From: JACPYM01 sp031423495
GTDB lineage: Bacteria > Acidobacteriota > Blastocatellia > RBC074
Direction of reading: 5' to 3'
Assembly (NCBI GenBank): GCA_031423495.1
Contig: JANPFP010000142.1
Span: forward strand, 43,499 to 107,498
Length of the DNA: 64,000 nt
In this document: positions 52,490 through 62,800 of the stretch, in pieces
How the letters are laid out: every line of letters starts with the position of its first letter
How positions within the stretch are numbered: position 1 is the first letter of the stretch
Notes under the pieces: generated by a model
Databases searched by the model: none
What the model was told of the DNA's origin: nothing
The model's input: only the letters and a program-made list of their open reading frames with translations
Translations under genes and position numbers: made by a program

Positions 52490-52873
52490 ATGAGCATTCA
52501 AACAGTATTAACACCCAACGCTCCCGCTCCCGGCGGACATTATTCGCAAGCGACCGTACATAACGGTTTGGTCTTCGTTGCCGGGCAATTGCCGTTCAAG
52601 CTGGGCACAACGGAACACGTCATCGGCCCCATCGAAGAGCAAGCCGAACAGGTGTTAAATAATTTGCGCGAGATTTTGCTGGCGGCGGGCAGCGATATGG
52701 ATCATCTGCTGAAGGTGACGATTTATATTTCGGATATGGCGCTGTGGGGCCGAGTGAATGAGGTCTATACGCGCGTGCTGGGCGAACACAAACCCGCGCG
52801 TGCGATTGTGCCGTGCAACCTGTTGCATTACGGCTATCAAATTGAGATCGAAGCGATTGCGGCAATTCGCTGA
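52490..52873 (+). CDS. RidA/YjgF-family protein
   Basis: 127 residues from ATG 52490. RidA-type enamine/imine deaminases hydrolyse reactive 2-aminoacrylate and related intermediates. The pattern is complete: APAPGGHYSQATVHNGLVFVAGQLP, EEQAEQVLNNLREIL, LLKVTIYISDM, and ARAIVPCNL with the key Arg. The sequence is somewhat more divergent than true RidA, so it may belong to a related subfamily. No ribosome-binding site is visible. A palindrome begins 4 nt after its stop. Confidence 0.9.
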   Translation: MSIQTVLTPNAPAPGGHYSQATVHNGLVFVAGQLPFKLGTTEHVIGPIEEQAEQVLNNLREILLAAGSDMDHLLKVTIYISDMALWGRVNEVYTRVLGEHKPARAIVPCNLLHYGYQIEIEAIAAIR

Positions 52874-52876
52874 AGC

Positions 52877-52944
52877 ATGTAGTCCCGCCTTCAGGCGGAA
52901 TGCCTCGCGCTATTGAGACATTCCGCCTGAAGGCGGGACTACAT
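52877..52944. repeat. Perfect 26-bp inverted repeat
   Basis: Arms 52877-52902 and 52919-52944 are identical over 26 bp with a 16-nt spacer; each arm itself contains the smaller palindrome CCGCCTTCAGGCGG. It lies between ridA (+) and the amidohydrolase gene (-), which converge, so it can act as a terminator for both. Confidence 0.9.
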
Positions 52945-52957
52945 TCTTGTGACAGTA

Positions 52958-54490
52958 TTAGTCAGCCGCGCGTACCCAGCCATGCGCAGCGTTTTCGCGT
53001 TGACCGCCTTCTTGTGTGTAAGCGATCTTGAGTTTGTCGAGCGCGTCCGCCGGAATGGCATTGCGTTTGGCGTTTACATCTACGTTGTAAAGCTTCGCCG
53101 CATTCAGCCCCAAGATGTTGGCTTTGTCCTGCTTCGTCAGCTTCTTATAGCCGAACTTTGCGCACATCTCATCGCTGATCTGAAAACGCTTAAACGCATC
53201 AATGCCCCATTGCGGCGAACCCCACCACAGGCAATCAGTGCCCCATACGACGTGGTCTGAGCCGTAATGCTTGATGTTCTTGCCGATGCCGTGCATCGCC
53301 ATCACCGGGTCAACAATCGCCAGCACGTTAAAGAAGCTGCCGACTTCGCAATAGAGGTTGTTGATCTTGGGATTGCGTATCTTGATGTCCATCAACGTGC
53401 GATGCCATTCAAAATCGCCGGTCGTCGGGTCGTATTTGTTCGACTCTTTCCAGTTGGGTTCGTTAGAACCGTGCTGGAGGGCGGAATGGTATACAACAAA
53501 GTTGAAGTCGGGATTGCGCAAGGCAGCCTTTTCCATATCTTTCGGATTCGCCAGATGACCGAGCGTTTTCGACTGGTAGGAATAACCTTTGTGTACGCTG
53601 ATGAGTTTGACGCCGCGTTTGCGCGACTCTTCGATGAACATCTGCGCGTTGTCGTCGTCGCACTGAAAGCCCTGGCCCGTCGCCGCCGGATCGGTGTGGC
53701 AATACCACTTCCACGAACTGATGCCGTATTGCTTGATCTCGCGTTCCATCTGTTCGAGCAAGTCGGCCTTGTTGGGTTTGTTCGCCACCTTGTCCCAATA
53801 ATGGTTCGGCGCGAGGTTGCCCTGATTGAGCGCGCGTTGCGAACCGGCCAGCGCGTTGATTTGCTTGCGCGCTTCGCACATCACCCAACTCGGCAACACC
53901 TTGCCCGCAACACCCGGCGTACGCGCTGCGCCTTCTAACACCTTGCCGTCTTTGTCGCGCAGATTCTCTTTGCCGGGTACGCCCGAAATCACCACCATAT
54001 TCGTGTCGGAATCGAAGAACATCTCTTTGACGAAATTGCGGAAGCCATAAGAGTCGGCATCATTTTTGAGGTCGAACCCCATGTTCTTGACGAATTCCAT
54101 GGTGCGAAAACTACTGCCAGCGCCTTGCAGCGCCAGACCGTTCGTGAAATGCGCCTGCACGTCAATCACGAAGTATTCACTCTTCGGATATTTTTCGTCA
54201 GTCGCGGCGGGTTCCCAGGTTTCGGCTTCATCCACTTCCCAGTTGTTGCCATAAACCATGTTCGACGCGAGAAAGCAGGTCGCCATCCCCATCGAAGACC
54301 GCATGAAATCGCGGCGTTGCAGGCCCAGCTTCTTGGCGCGTTCAGTGGCGAGTTCGCCGATCAAATGTTCGACGTGCTTTTGCGGCTCCGATTGCGGGCG
54401 CGGAGTGAACTCCTCATTCGATACGACTTGCGTAGGCATCGGCGAATCTACGCCTTTGTTGCGATCACGTTGGTGTTTGCGAATCCACAT
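52958..54490 (-). CDS. Exported amidohydrolase-2-like protein with internal Tat motif
   Basis: 510 residues from ATG 54490, with AAGGAG 8 nt upstream. A twin-arginine-like motif LQRRDFMRSSMG is at residues 57-68, followed by the hydrophobic MATCFLASNMVYG. This makes a very long Tat n-region of about 55 residues. The catalytic part resembles TIM-barrel amidohydrolase family 2: VIDVQAHF (the usual first His is Gln112), SVHKGY, YHSALQH, and GSDHVVWGTDCLWWGSP with the last metal Asp. Relatives include decarboxylases such as ACMSD-type enzymes. The substrate is unknown. Confidence 0.8.
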   Translation of the reverse strand: MWIRKHQRDRNKGVDSPMPTQVVSNEEFTPRPQSEPQKHVEHLIGELATERAKKLGLQRRDFMRSSMGMATCFLASNMVYGNNWEVDEAETWEPAATDEKYPKSEYFVIDVQAHFTNGLALQGAGSSFRTMEFVKNMGFDLKNDADSYGFRNFVKEMFFDSDTNMVVISGVPGKENLRDKDGKVLEGAARTPGVAGKVLPSWVMCEARKQINALAGSQRALNQGNLAPNHYWDKVANKPNKADLLEQMEREIKQYGISSWKWYCHTDPAATGQGFQCDDDNAQMFIEESRKRGVKLISVHKGYSYQSKTLGHLANPKDMEKAALRNPDFNFVVYHSALQHGSNEPNWKESNKYDPTTGDFEWHRTLMDIKIRNPKINNLYCEVGSFFNVLAIVDPVMAMHGIGKNIKHYGSDHVVWGTDCLWWGSPQWGIDAFKRFQISDEMCAKFGYKKLTKQDKANILGLNAAKLYNVDVNAKRNAIPADALDKLKIAYTQEGGQRENAAHGWVRAAD

Positions 54491-54516
54491 AACAGACGGC
54501 TCCTTGAATGTTGTAG

Positions 54517-54536
54517 CGCAAGCTCGGCAGCTTGCG
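54517..54536. repeat. Short GC-rich hairpin
   Basis: Perfect 8-bp arms (CGCAAGCT/AGCTTGCG) with a 4-nt loop directly upstream of the amidohydrolase gene, within its leader. It could be an operator or part of a dispersed repeat. Confidence 0.5.
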
Positions 54537-54685
54537 TTGCTCTCTCTCACTTCAAAATGATTTCACCCGAAGCGACGAGATACGAATTGTTAGCGATTTG
54601 GTTAGGACGTGAAAACGAATCGCTTACCGTGCGGTAAGTGCAGCAGTCTTTTAGACAGGATTGGCTGAATTTGCAAGACCGCCAC

Positions 54686-54838
54686 TTACTTTTCCGCTGG
54701 CGGCTCTGACGTTTCGGGTTTGGTTTCTTTAGACGCGGCAATGCCCAGTTGCTCTTTCATTGCATCGGTCGGCGTGATGCCGAATCCGAGAAAGAGCAAT
54801 CCGAGGATTTCGTTGAGTTGTCTGCGCAACCAATTCAT
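54686..54838 (-). CDS. Small hypothetical protein
   Basis: 50 residues from ATG 54838 (MNWLRRQLNEILGLLFLGFG), with a hydrophobic or amphipathic N-terminal helix and a Lys/Glu/Pro-rich tail. The frame is open to a GTG at 54880 inside a hairpin. No ribosome-binding site is clear and no family is recognised, so this may not be a real gene. Confidence 0.3.
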   Translation of the reverse strand: MNWLRRQLNEILGLLFLGFGITPTDAMKEQLGIAASKETKPETSEPPAEK

Positions 54839-54872
54839 AGCATTCGTTAAACCATTTTCGTCCGCCAAAAAC

Positions 54873-54923
54873 AAGAACACGAAGATTTGATGAAGCCTGA
54901 CATCTTCAAACCTTCGTGTTCTT
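54873..54923. terminator. Hairpin after the tail-fibre-like gene
   Basis: 18-bp arms (54873-54890, 54906-54923) match at 17 positions with a 15-nt loop. It lies 65 nt downstream of the minus-strand gene ending at 54988. The sequence after it is not T-rich on the minus strand beyond TTTTTG. Confidence 0.55.
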
Positions 54924-54987
54924 AACTTGCTATGCCGCCTACGCCATCTTTAGATTGAACGCGTGGGCGATTGAATGCGTGGGTGAC

Positions 54988-56661
54988 TTAACGACGGCCT
55001 TTGGCAGTTGTGCGTTGAACCATGGGGGGCGTCCGCGTTTCAGCCAAAGGTGAAGCGATGGCCGACTTAACCGATGGCACCGCGCCTTGCGGATAAAGAT
55101 AAGTGCCGCGTTCGTTGATGGGTTTGTCTGTTTCAACCTTGATGCGGTGGTCGTTGGCATAGGCATCGTGACGCACACCCGTGACTTGCCACGAAACTTT
55201 CATGCCCGGCTTGCCGCCCGCGATGACAAATTGATTTCCTTCCATTTCGCGCGCGATATAAACCGGCGCGAATCCGCCGAGGCAAGTCAGTTGATAGCGA
55301 AAATCCTGATTAAGCGCTGCGAAATAATCAGGCATGGTCACGACCGCGCGACCGCGCCGGTCAAGCTGCGTTACGCCGTTATAAAGGTTCATCATGTCGG
55401 GCGATTCGACGAAAGAATGCGAGAGATATTTGTTCGCCGGATCGAGCGGATGATCAATGCGAAACGTACCGCTGCTTTTCGTGAGGTTGCCGACGATGTC
55501 TACGTTGCCTTCAAAGAAACCGGCTTTGCCGCCCGCCGTGTTTTTTCCGTGGACTCCGAAACCGCCAATTACCGTGGTTTCACCTAACACCCCATTCACA
55601 CTGCCTTGCCCATAAACCCCAGTAGTTCCCGTACCGGCCACACCATTGCCCGCGACGCTGGAACCGAAGACGCCGAACGTCGGCGAACTTTCACCATGCA
55701 ACGCTTCACCATTGGTGGCGCTCACAGTTACAGCGGGAGTCGCATCAGTACTCGAAACCGCAAGCTTAGAAGTCGGAGTGGTGGTTCCGATGCCGACATT
55801 ACCGGTGCCACCTGAGATAGTCAGGCGTGCCGCTCCCGCCGTGTTATCTCTGATGCGCCAGAAATCCCCTGACCCGCTGACGCCCACGCTCCACGCTCGC
55901 GTGGCATTCTGCATCTTAAAAACCACATCGGTAACGCTGGGTCTGACCATTTCAAGGATGGAACTGGGCGCTATCGTACCGATGCCTACATTGCCGCCCG
56001 ACTCGGTGATCGCTGAATTAATCAGATTCACGCCACCGACATCATACTTCGCCACCATGTTGACGGTACCCAACAACGCGGCTTTCTCCTGCTTCACGGC
56101 TTTGCCAGAAAAATTGCCAGAAGAATTATTGGACTCGGCCACCTTGTCGCCCTGCTCGTCTGCCAGCACGCGCCCGCTCACATCGCGTTTGACCGATTTG
56201 TCGTCTTTCGATCCTAAACCCGTAATCGAACGTCCGCCCGTACGCGACGCGCTCAACACCGTGCCGCTGACTTCAGTGCCTTCGCTCGCCGTCAGCCAGA
56301 GTTGGTCTTGACCTTTCTCGACGATGAAATGCCCCGTATGTTGGCGAGCCTGATCATCGTTGAGCTTGAGCGTCAGCGCGTAGCGATACAAACCCGGCGT
56401 CAGGGCGTCTCCGCTACCCGCGCGCAGGTTCCAATCGAATTCAGCTTCGCTGGTGAGATGAGTGAAAACGATTTCGCCGACGCTGTTGACGACTTCGAGC
56501 CGCATTTCTTGAAAGCTGCGCGTCGGCGCAAACCGCACGCGCTGTTCGCCCAACGTGATATTGAGCACATTCGATTGCGCCTGTGCGCTCCCTGCCACCA
56601 ACAGGGAAACCAGCAGGCCGAGACACCATGCGGTAAAGACAGAACGAAGATACGTGATCAT
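54988..56661 (-). CDS. Exported tail-fibre-like repeat protein
   Basis: 557 residues from ATG 56661, with AAGGAG 6 nt upstream; a signal peptide ends AGSAQAQS. Residues ~30-130 form a beta domain (LEVVNSVGEIVFTHLTSEAEFDW). The centre has repeats with the pattern GNVGIGTxxPxSxLxV (NVGIGTIAPSSILEMV, NVGIGTTTPTSKLAVS), known from phage tail-fibre and cell-surface proteins. The C-terminal ~170 residues (YLSHSFVESPDMMNLYNG, TCLGGFAPVYIAREMEGNQF, KVSWQVTGVRHDAY) form a conserved domain found in similar surface proteins. No S74 autoprotease motif is seen. A surface or adhesion role is likely. Confidence 0.75.
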   Translation of the reverse strand: MITYLRSVFTAWCLGLLVSLLVAGSAQAQSNVLNITLGEQRVRFAPTRSFQEMRLEVVNSVGEIVFTHLTSEAEFDWNLRAGSGDALTPGLYRYALTLKLNDDQARQHTGHFIVEKGQDQLWLTASEGTEVSGTVLSASRTGGRSITGLGSKDDKSVKRDVSGRVLADEQGDKVAESNNSSGNFSGKAVKQEKAALLGTVNMVAKYDVGGVNLINSAITESGGNVGIGTIAPSSILEMVRPSVTDVVFKMQNATRAWSVGVSGSGDFWRIRDNTAGAARLTISGGTGNVGIGTTTPTSKLAVSSTDATPAVTVSATNGEALHGESSPTFGVFGSSVAGNGVAGTGTTGVYGQGSVNGVLGETTVIGGFGVHGKNTAGGKAGFFEGNVDIVGNLTKSSGTFRIDHPLDPANKYLSHSFVESPDMMNLYNGVTQLDRRGRAVVTMPDYFAALNQDFRYQLTCLGGFAPVYIAREMEGNQFVIAGGKPGMKVSWQVTGVRHDAYANDHRIKVETDKPINERGTYLYPQGAVPSVKSAIASPLAETRTPPMVQRTTAKGRR

Positions 56662-56802
56662 GCGGAACTCCTTTTCACTAGGCTTAATGGCGCGCGGCCT
56701 CTCGACCATTCGCGCTGTTTGTATAGGTTCACAGCGCCTGACGCTGTGATGAAAATCTGCGTGCCAACCAGAGCGCGTTAACCTAATGACGCTCTCGTCA
56801 GC

Positions 56803-59800
56803 TTATTGAATTTCTACTTTAACGATATTCGCCGGATTGCCGTCTACCACTACGGCGACATTGTGCAAGCCAGCGGGCAAGCCGCCTGTTGAAGGCAAAG
56901 TGATGCGCAACTCGTCAAAGCCAATCGTCGGCGGATGTGCTTGCGCCGCCGTCACCGTCACGGGCGTACCGTTAATCGTCGCCGTCACGGCGGGCAGCGC
57001 AGTGCGATTACGGAAAGCCGTACCCAAAATCACCAGCGTCACCTGATCGGCAGGCGCACCAAGCGGCACCGGCACAGCCACCCAGCGCAAGGTAGCCTGA
57101 TCGAAACGCGTCACCGGTTCGCGCGTAGTCACTCCGCTCACCGTGCGTTCGATCCAACCGCGCAACACGCCCGCTCCGGTGTTGTCAGCCGAAAACAACG
57201 TAGGCGCTACGTTGGCGACTTGAATCGTGCCGACAAAGGAACCTGATGCGCTGACAAAGTTAAGCGTCGCCAAGCCCAGCGCCGTACCGTTGGGGACTTG
57301 AAAATTCAACTGGCTGCCCGTGAGAAAATAAATTCCGGCGGGGCGACTCACTCCCAAGCTGTCTTGCACTTCGCAAAGTGCAACTTCAGATAAGGTGACG
57401 GGTAAAGGATTCGTAGTCGCACTGATCGGCGGATTGGCGGAAAAGCGATAACCGTGCGCCGCCACGACCGCATTAGGCGCAGTCGTAGTCATCCCTGAAT
57501 TAGAAGCAGGCGTCAGCGTCACCGTATGCGCCGCATCAGCTTGATAGATGTTATGCGCTACGCCATTGATGGCGATCACGCTAGAGCGCGGCGCATTCGT
57601 GTTGTTGGCTGTGAGCGAATAAGTAACCACACCGTTGCCCATCCCGCTGGCTCCGCCCGTCACCGTGAGCCACGAGGGCGAGCCTGAAACCGCATTGCGG
57701 TTACAGGCAGGAGCCGCCGTCACGGTGATGCTGTTGCCCGCCGCCGCCGCAGTGAAGTTGCGACTGGTCGGTGCAACGGCAACCGTACAGCTTAACGCCA
57801 GACACGCCGAAAATTCTGAAGCGTCACCGCTTACCAGATTCGTCGCCGTCGCCGTGATTACATAATTGGAAGGAATGACGACCGCAAAGTTTCCGGCAAA
57901 ATATCCATCGCCGCTCGCGTCGGTGAGAGCGGTGGCTTCACCCAAATAAATCTCGCCTTCGCCATTGCCCGCGCCATCGCAGGCGGCGTTGGCATATACG
58001 TGAATGCGAAAATTATTCAACGCCGTGCTGTTCAGCGTGCCGAACACGCTCACCACTGCGCCGGTACTCGAAACTGCAACCACCACCGGAAAGTTTTGCA
58101 GCGCATTCGTCCCCGTTTCGGCATCCAGCGCATCGTTCGCGGTGACGCCGTCGGGTGCTCCCGTATTGCTCAGATCAATTCCTAATCCGCCGTTACTGAA
58201 GATTTGATTTCCTTCGACGCGATTGCCTGAGATGGGAGCCGTGCCGGTTTGGGTCATCGCCACACCATCGCCGGTGTTGAAAGCAATGCGATTGCCGCCG
58301 CCCGCAACGGCGGGGGAACCAAAAGGTTCTGCCACTGCCCCGATATAGTTGTTTTGCGCGTTCGTCCGAATCATCACGCCCGTACTGGAATTGGCAACCG
58401 CACTCGTGCCCGCAGCATTCGTGCCGATGTAATTCCCCAACACTTGATTACCAGTCGCCGCGTTTGCCACCAGATTGTCGCCGCCAATCACAATGCCTGT
58501 CTGGTTGTTACCGGAAATCACATTGCGGAACCCGGCGCTCAGGCCACCAATGATGTTATTGGCGTTGACACCACCACCATTGATTTCAATGCCGTGTGAG
58601 GTATTACCCAAGTCGAGTGCGCCAGTAACATCAGTACCTATGTAATTTCCCATCACCAGATTGGTAGAACTGAAAAAGATTGTCACACCGTTTACGCCAT
58701 TCCCCGCAATCAAGTTGCGCGCGGCGGCACTCGTACCGCCGATGATGTTAATGACTGAGCTGTTCAGAACCACGCCGCTGAAGCCGTTGGGAATCGCCGC
58801 TGTACCCGCGATGTTGGTGCCAATGCGATTACCGATAACCTGATTGGCACCCTGACCAACGATACTCACGCCGTCATTGGTATTGCCCGAAATGAGATTG
58901 CCATCCCCTGCGCTCAGGCCACCAACCCTATTGGTATTCGAGCTATTCTGAATCTGAATGCCTGCCACGCCATTGCCGAGGTCAGCATTTCCGGCGACAT
59001 CAGTTCCGACATAGTTACACGAGACCGTGTTGAGCGACGCGCTCGTCATGCGAATGCCGTCTTGCGCAAAGCGATTGATGACCAAGCCGCGTATGAGACT
59101 GTTGCCAGCAGTCACGAGCAGGCCAGCCGTAGCGCCCGCGCTCGTGCCGTTCAATTCGATTTTCAAACCGCCCGGCGTCGTACAACTCGCGCCCGCTTGC
59201 GTCGTGCCGTCAATTTCTGCGGGATCAGTTACGTCTGGCAAGGCCGAAGTGGGCGTGATTGTGTGAGGGCCTGCGCCCGCGATGTTGAACGTAATGCGAT
59301 CTCGCCCTGTGCCTGCCACACAATCGGTTGAACCCACGCTGCTGTTCGTATTGGCGTTGATAATGGCTTCGCGCAAAGTGCATGCGCCGTCAATCGCCAC
59401 CGTGTCGGCTGTGCTATTCACGACGATGGTGGCCGCTGGCGTGGTGCCTTCCTGAATGATCTGGAACCCTCGCCCGCCCACGATGATTATCCCGAAGCGC
59501 CTCACCGGATCAGGATTGGCGGTAAAGGAATAACTAACCGTACCTGTACCCATGCCGGTGAGCGCAGAGGTAATCGTCACCCACGGCACCGTTGGTGGAG
59601 TAAAACCCGTAGCTGCAGCCCATTGGCAATTCGGTCCGGCATTGACGTTAAAACTGCTTGAACCCGCCGCCGCCGTGTGTCGCACAAAAAGTTGATCAGG
59701 CGTCACGGCGCAACCGATGCCGCCAGATTGCTCTATCTGTACGATCTGCCCGGCGATGAATAGTTGCGTGATGCGCGGAGAACTTGTCGAATTGGAATTG

Positions 59801-62800
59801 ACCGTGAAATTGACTGTGCCATTACCCGTGCCGGTAGCTCCACTGGTGATGGTAGCAATAGCGGAGAGGCTCACGGCAGCCCAATTGCAACCAGCCCCTG
59901 TCGTTACATTGATAACGAAATGTCCGCCCGCTCCTTCAACCGCAGCGTAATTGGACGAGAGCGTATAGTTGCAACTCGAAGGCGACGCGATTTTGGCAAC
60001 AAAGGCTTCGCTACCCAAACTGTTCGGCGTGAAAGTTAAATCAGGCCCGGCCAGGACGGGGAAAGTCGTTTCGGTCGAGTTGGTATAGCCCACCAGATAG
60101 GCTGAACCGGCACTGTCTACGGCTATGCCTGTGGCGATATCGGCGGCGTCGCCTCCCAGATAACCACTATAGATCAATGCAGTTCCTGCACTATTCAGCT
60201 TAAAAATAAACGCATCGCTATTGCCGTTGTATGTCAAATCCGGCCCATCCACCGCCGGGAAGTTTGCCGTGAAGGTTTGTCCCGTAACATAAGCGTTGCC
60301 GCTGCTGTCGAGCGCGATACCGTTAGTCGGTTCTGTGCCACTGCCGCCGACAAAAGTCCCATACACATACGCGCTGCCTGCGGCGTTCAGCTTCAAAACG
60401 AAGGCATCCGACCCGCCGTTGAAGGTCGTGTCAAAGCCGCTCAGCGCGCCAAAACCCGTTCCCGTGGGGAAGGTAGTTTCTGTCGAAAATGTTGTTCCGG
60501 TGACGTAGGCATTGCCGCTCCCATCCACGTCCACACCGGTAACAGAATCTGAGCTGCTGCCGCCAATAAAAGAAACATAGGTGAAAGCGGTCCCTACGTT
60601 ATTCAGCTTGGCGATGAAACCTTCTTGTGCGCCGTTCGCAGTGGTATCTATGCCCGACACCGGAAACGCGTCGTTATTGTCGGGGTCGCCATCGGGGAAA
60701 GTGGTTTGCGTCGAATTGGTAAAACCGACCACGTAAGCATTGCCGCTGCTGTCTATTTCTACGCCGAGGCCACTCTCTGAACTGATGCCACCGATATAAC
60801 TGGCGTAGGCTAGGCCAGCACTGGGAACCGCAGGCACTTTCACAATAAAGGCATCTTGAAGGGTGTTGTAGATAATATCGGCTCCGAGAACGGGATTAAG
60901 TCCGCCAAATCCGTCGCCATCAGGAAAGGTAGCTTCCGTAGAATTAACGAAGCCCGTCACGTAAGCGTTACCGCCGCTATCTACGGCAATGTCATTGGCG
61001 CTTTCAAAGCTGCTGCCGCCAACGTATCCGCAATAATCCAGTGACGTTCCCGCCGCATTCACTTTGGCGACAAAAGCATCTTGACCGAAGTTGTAAATGA
61101 GGTCAGGCCCCACCGTGACCGGGAAAGTCGTTTGGTCTGAAAGTGTAAGCCCGCATAGATAAACGTTGTTCGAGCTATCCAGCGCGATGCCATTCGCTTG
61201 ATCGTTGGCTGAACCGCCCAGATAGCCGAGGAAAAGCAATGCCGTACCCGCCGGATTCAACTTGGCGACGAAGGCATCAAAAGAACCATTCATTGTCAGG
61301 TCAGGGCCGACTGTCACAGGAAAGTCTGGCGGTAACGAAGTCGTCCAACCAGCAACATAAGCATTGCCCGTGCTGTCAACGGCAATGCTCTGACCGCGAT
61401 CATCGCCCGGCCCCTTGCCGCCGATGTAGCCGCAATACGCCAGCGTCGTGCCCGCCGCATTGATCTTAGCGACAAAGCTGTCTGGGCCTGATTCGATACC
61501 TGCCGCTGAATTGAACGTCAGATCAGGCCCGTTCGTGACAGGGAACGTGCTTTCGTCTGACCGGGCGAAGCCCACGACATAGACGTTATTTGCGCTATCC
61601 AACGCGATGTCACGCGCTCTGTCTTCTCTGGAACCGCCCAGGAAAGTTGCAAAATCATAGGCCGTCCCCGCGCTGTTGAGTCGCACAATAAAGGCATCAA
61701 CATTGCCATTGAATGTTTGATCAAATCCGGCAATTCCGGTGAAGCCACCATCTTTGGGAAAATCGGCGGTTGAGGACAAAGATTCTCCACTTAAATAAAC
61801 GTTGTTGCTGGCATCCACTGCCACGCCGTAAGCAGCGTCAAAGCCATTTCCGCCAATATAAGTGGCGTAAGTGAGCGCTCCCGCCGAACTGATAATTGCC
61901 AGAAAAGCATCCGGGTTGTTGTAGGTTTGGTCTATGCCCGGCACGGGAAAAGTGTCGTTATTATCAGGGTCGCCATCGGGGAAAGTCGTTTGAGTGGAAG
62001 CAGCGTACCCGGCGAGATAGGCCGCGCCGCTTCCATTTACCGCCACGTCATACCCGTAATCGCTGCCGTTACCTCCTACATATCCGGCATAAAGCAAAGC
62101 CGTGCCTGCGGCATCGAACTTAGCGAGAAAGGCATCTGTATTCGTGTTGTAAGTTCCGTCAAACGTCGTGAGCGCGCCAAAACCTGTGCCGGTCGGAAAC
62201 GTTGTTTGGTCTGAAGCCGTTTGGCCGCTAATGATGGCGTTATTAGAACTATCCAGCGCGATTCCCCAACCGATATCAGAGCCGCTGCCCCCCAGATAGC
62301 TGGCATAAACCAAGCCAGTGCCATTGGCGGACACTTTCGCCACGAAAGCGTCGTTTGAACCATTGTGCGTTTGGTCTGCGCCGGGAACAGCACCGAATCC
62401 ATCGCCATCAGGAAAAGTGGTTTGGGTTGAAAACGTTTCTCCCACGACATAGGCATTGCCTGAACTGTCAATCGCAATGTCGTAACCACTGTCGGTGCTG
62501 TTGCCGCCGATATAGCCGCAATAAAGCAATGCAGAACCTGCCGGATTCAACTTAGCGACAAAGGCGTCAGTCCCACTAGAAGTAAGATCGGGCCCGACAA
62601 TAACTGGAAAGGTGACTTGGCTTGAGCCGGACTGTCCCGCGATGTAAGCATTGCCAGCGCTATCCACCGCAATCCCATATCCACGGTCTGAGCCAGTACC
62701 ACCGATATAGCCGCAATACAGCAAGGCCGTGCCTGCCGCATTGACTTTGGCTACGTAAGCATCGGTGAAAGCTGAATAAGTTAAATCTGGCCCAGCGGTG

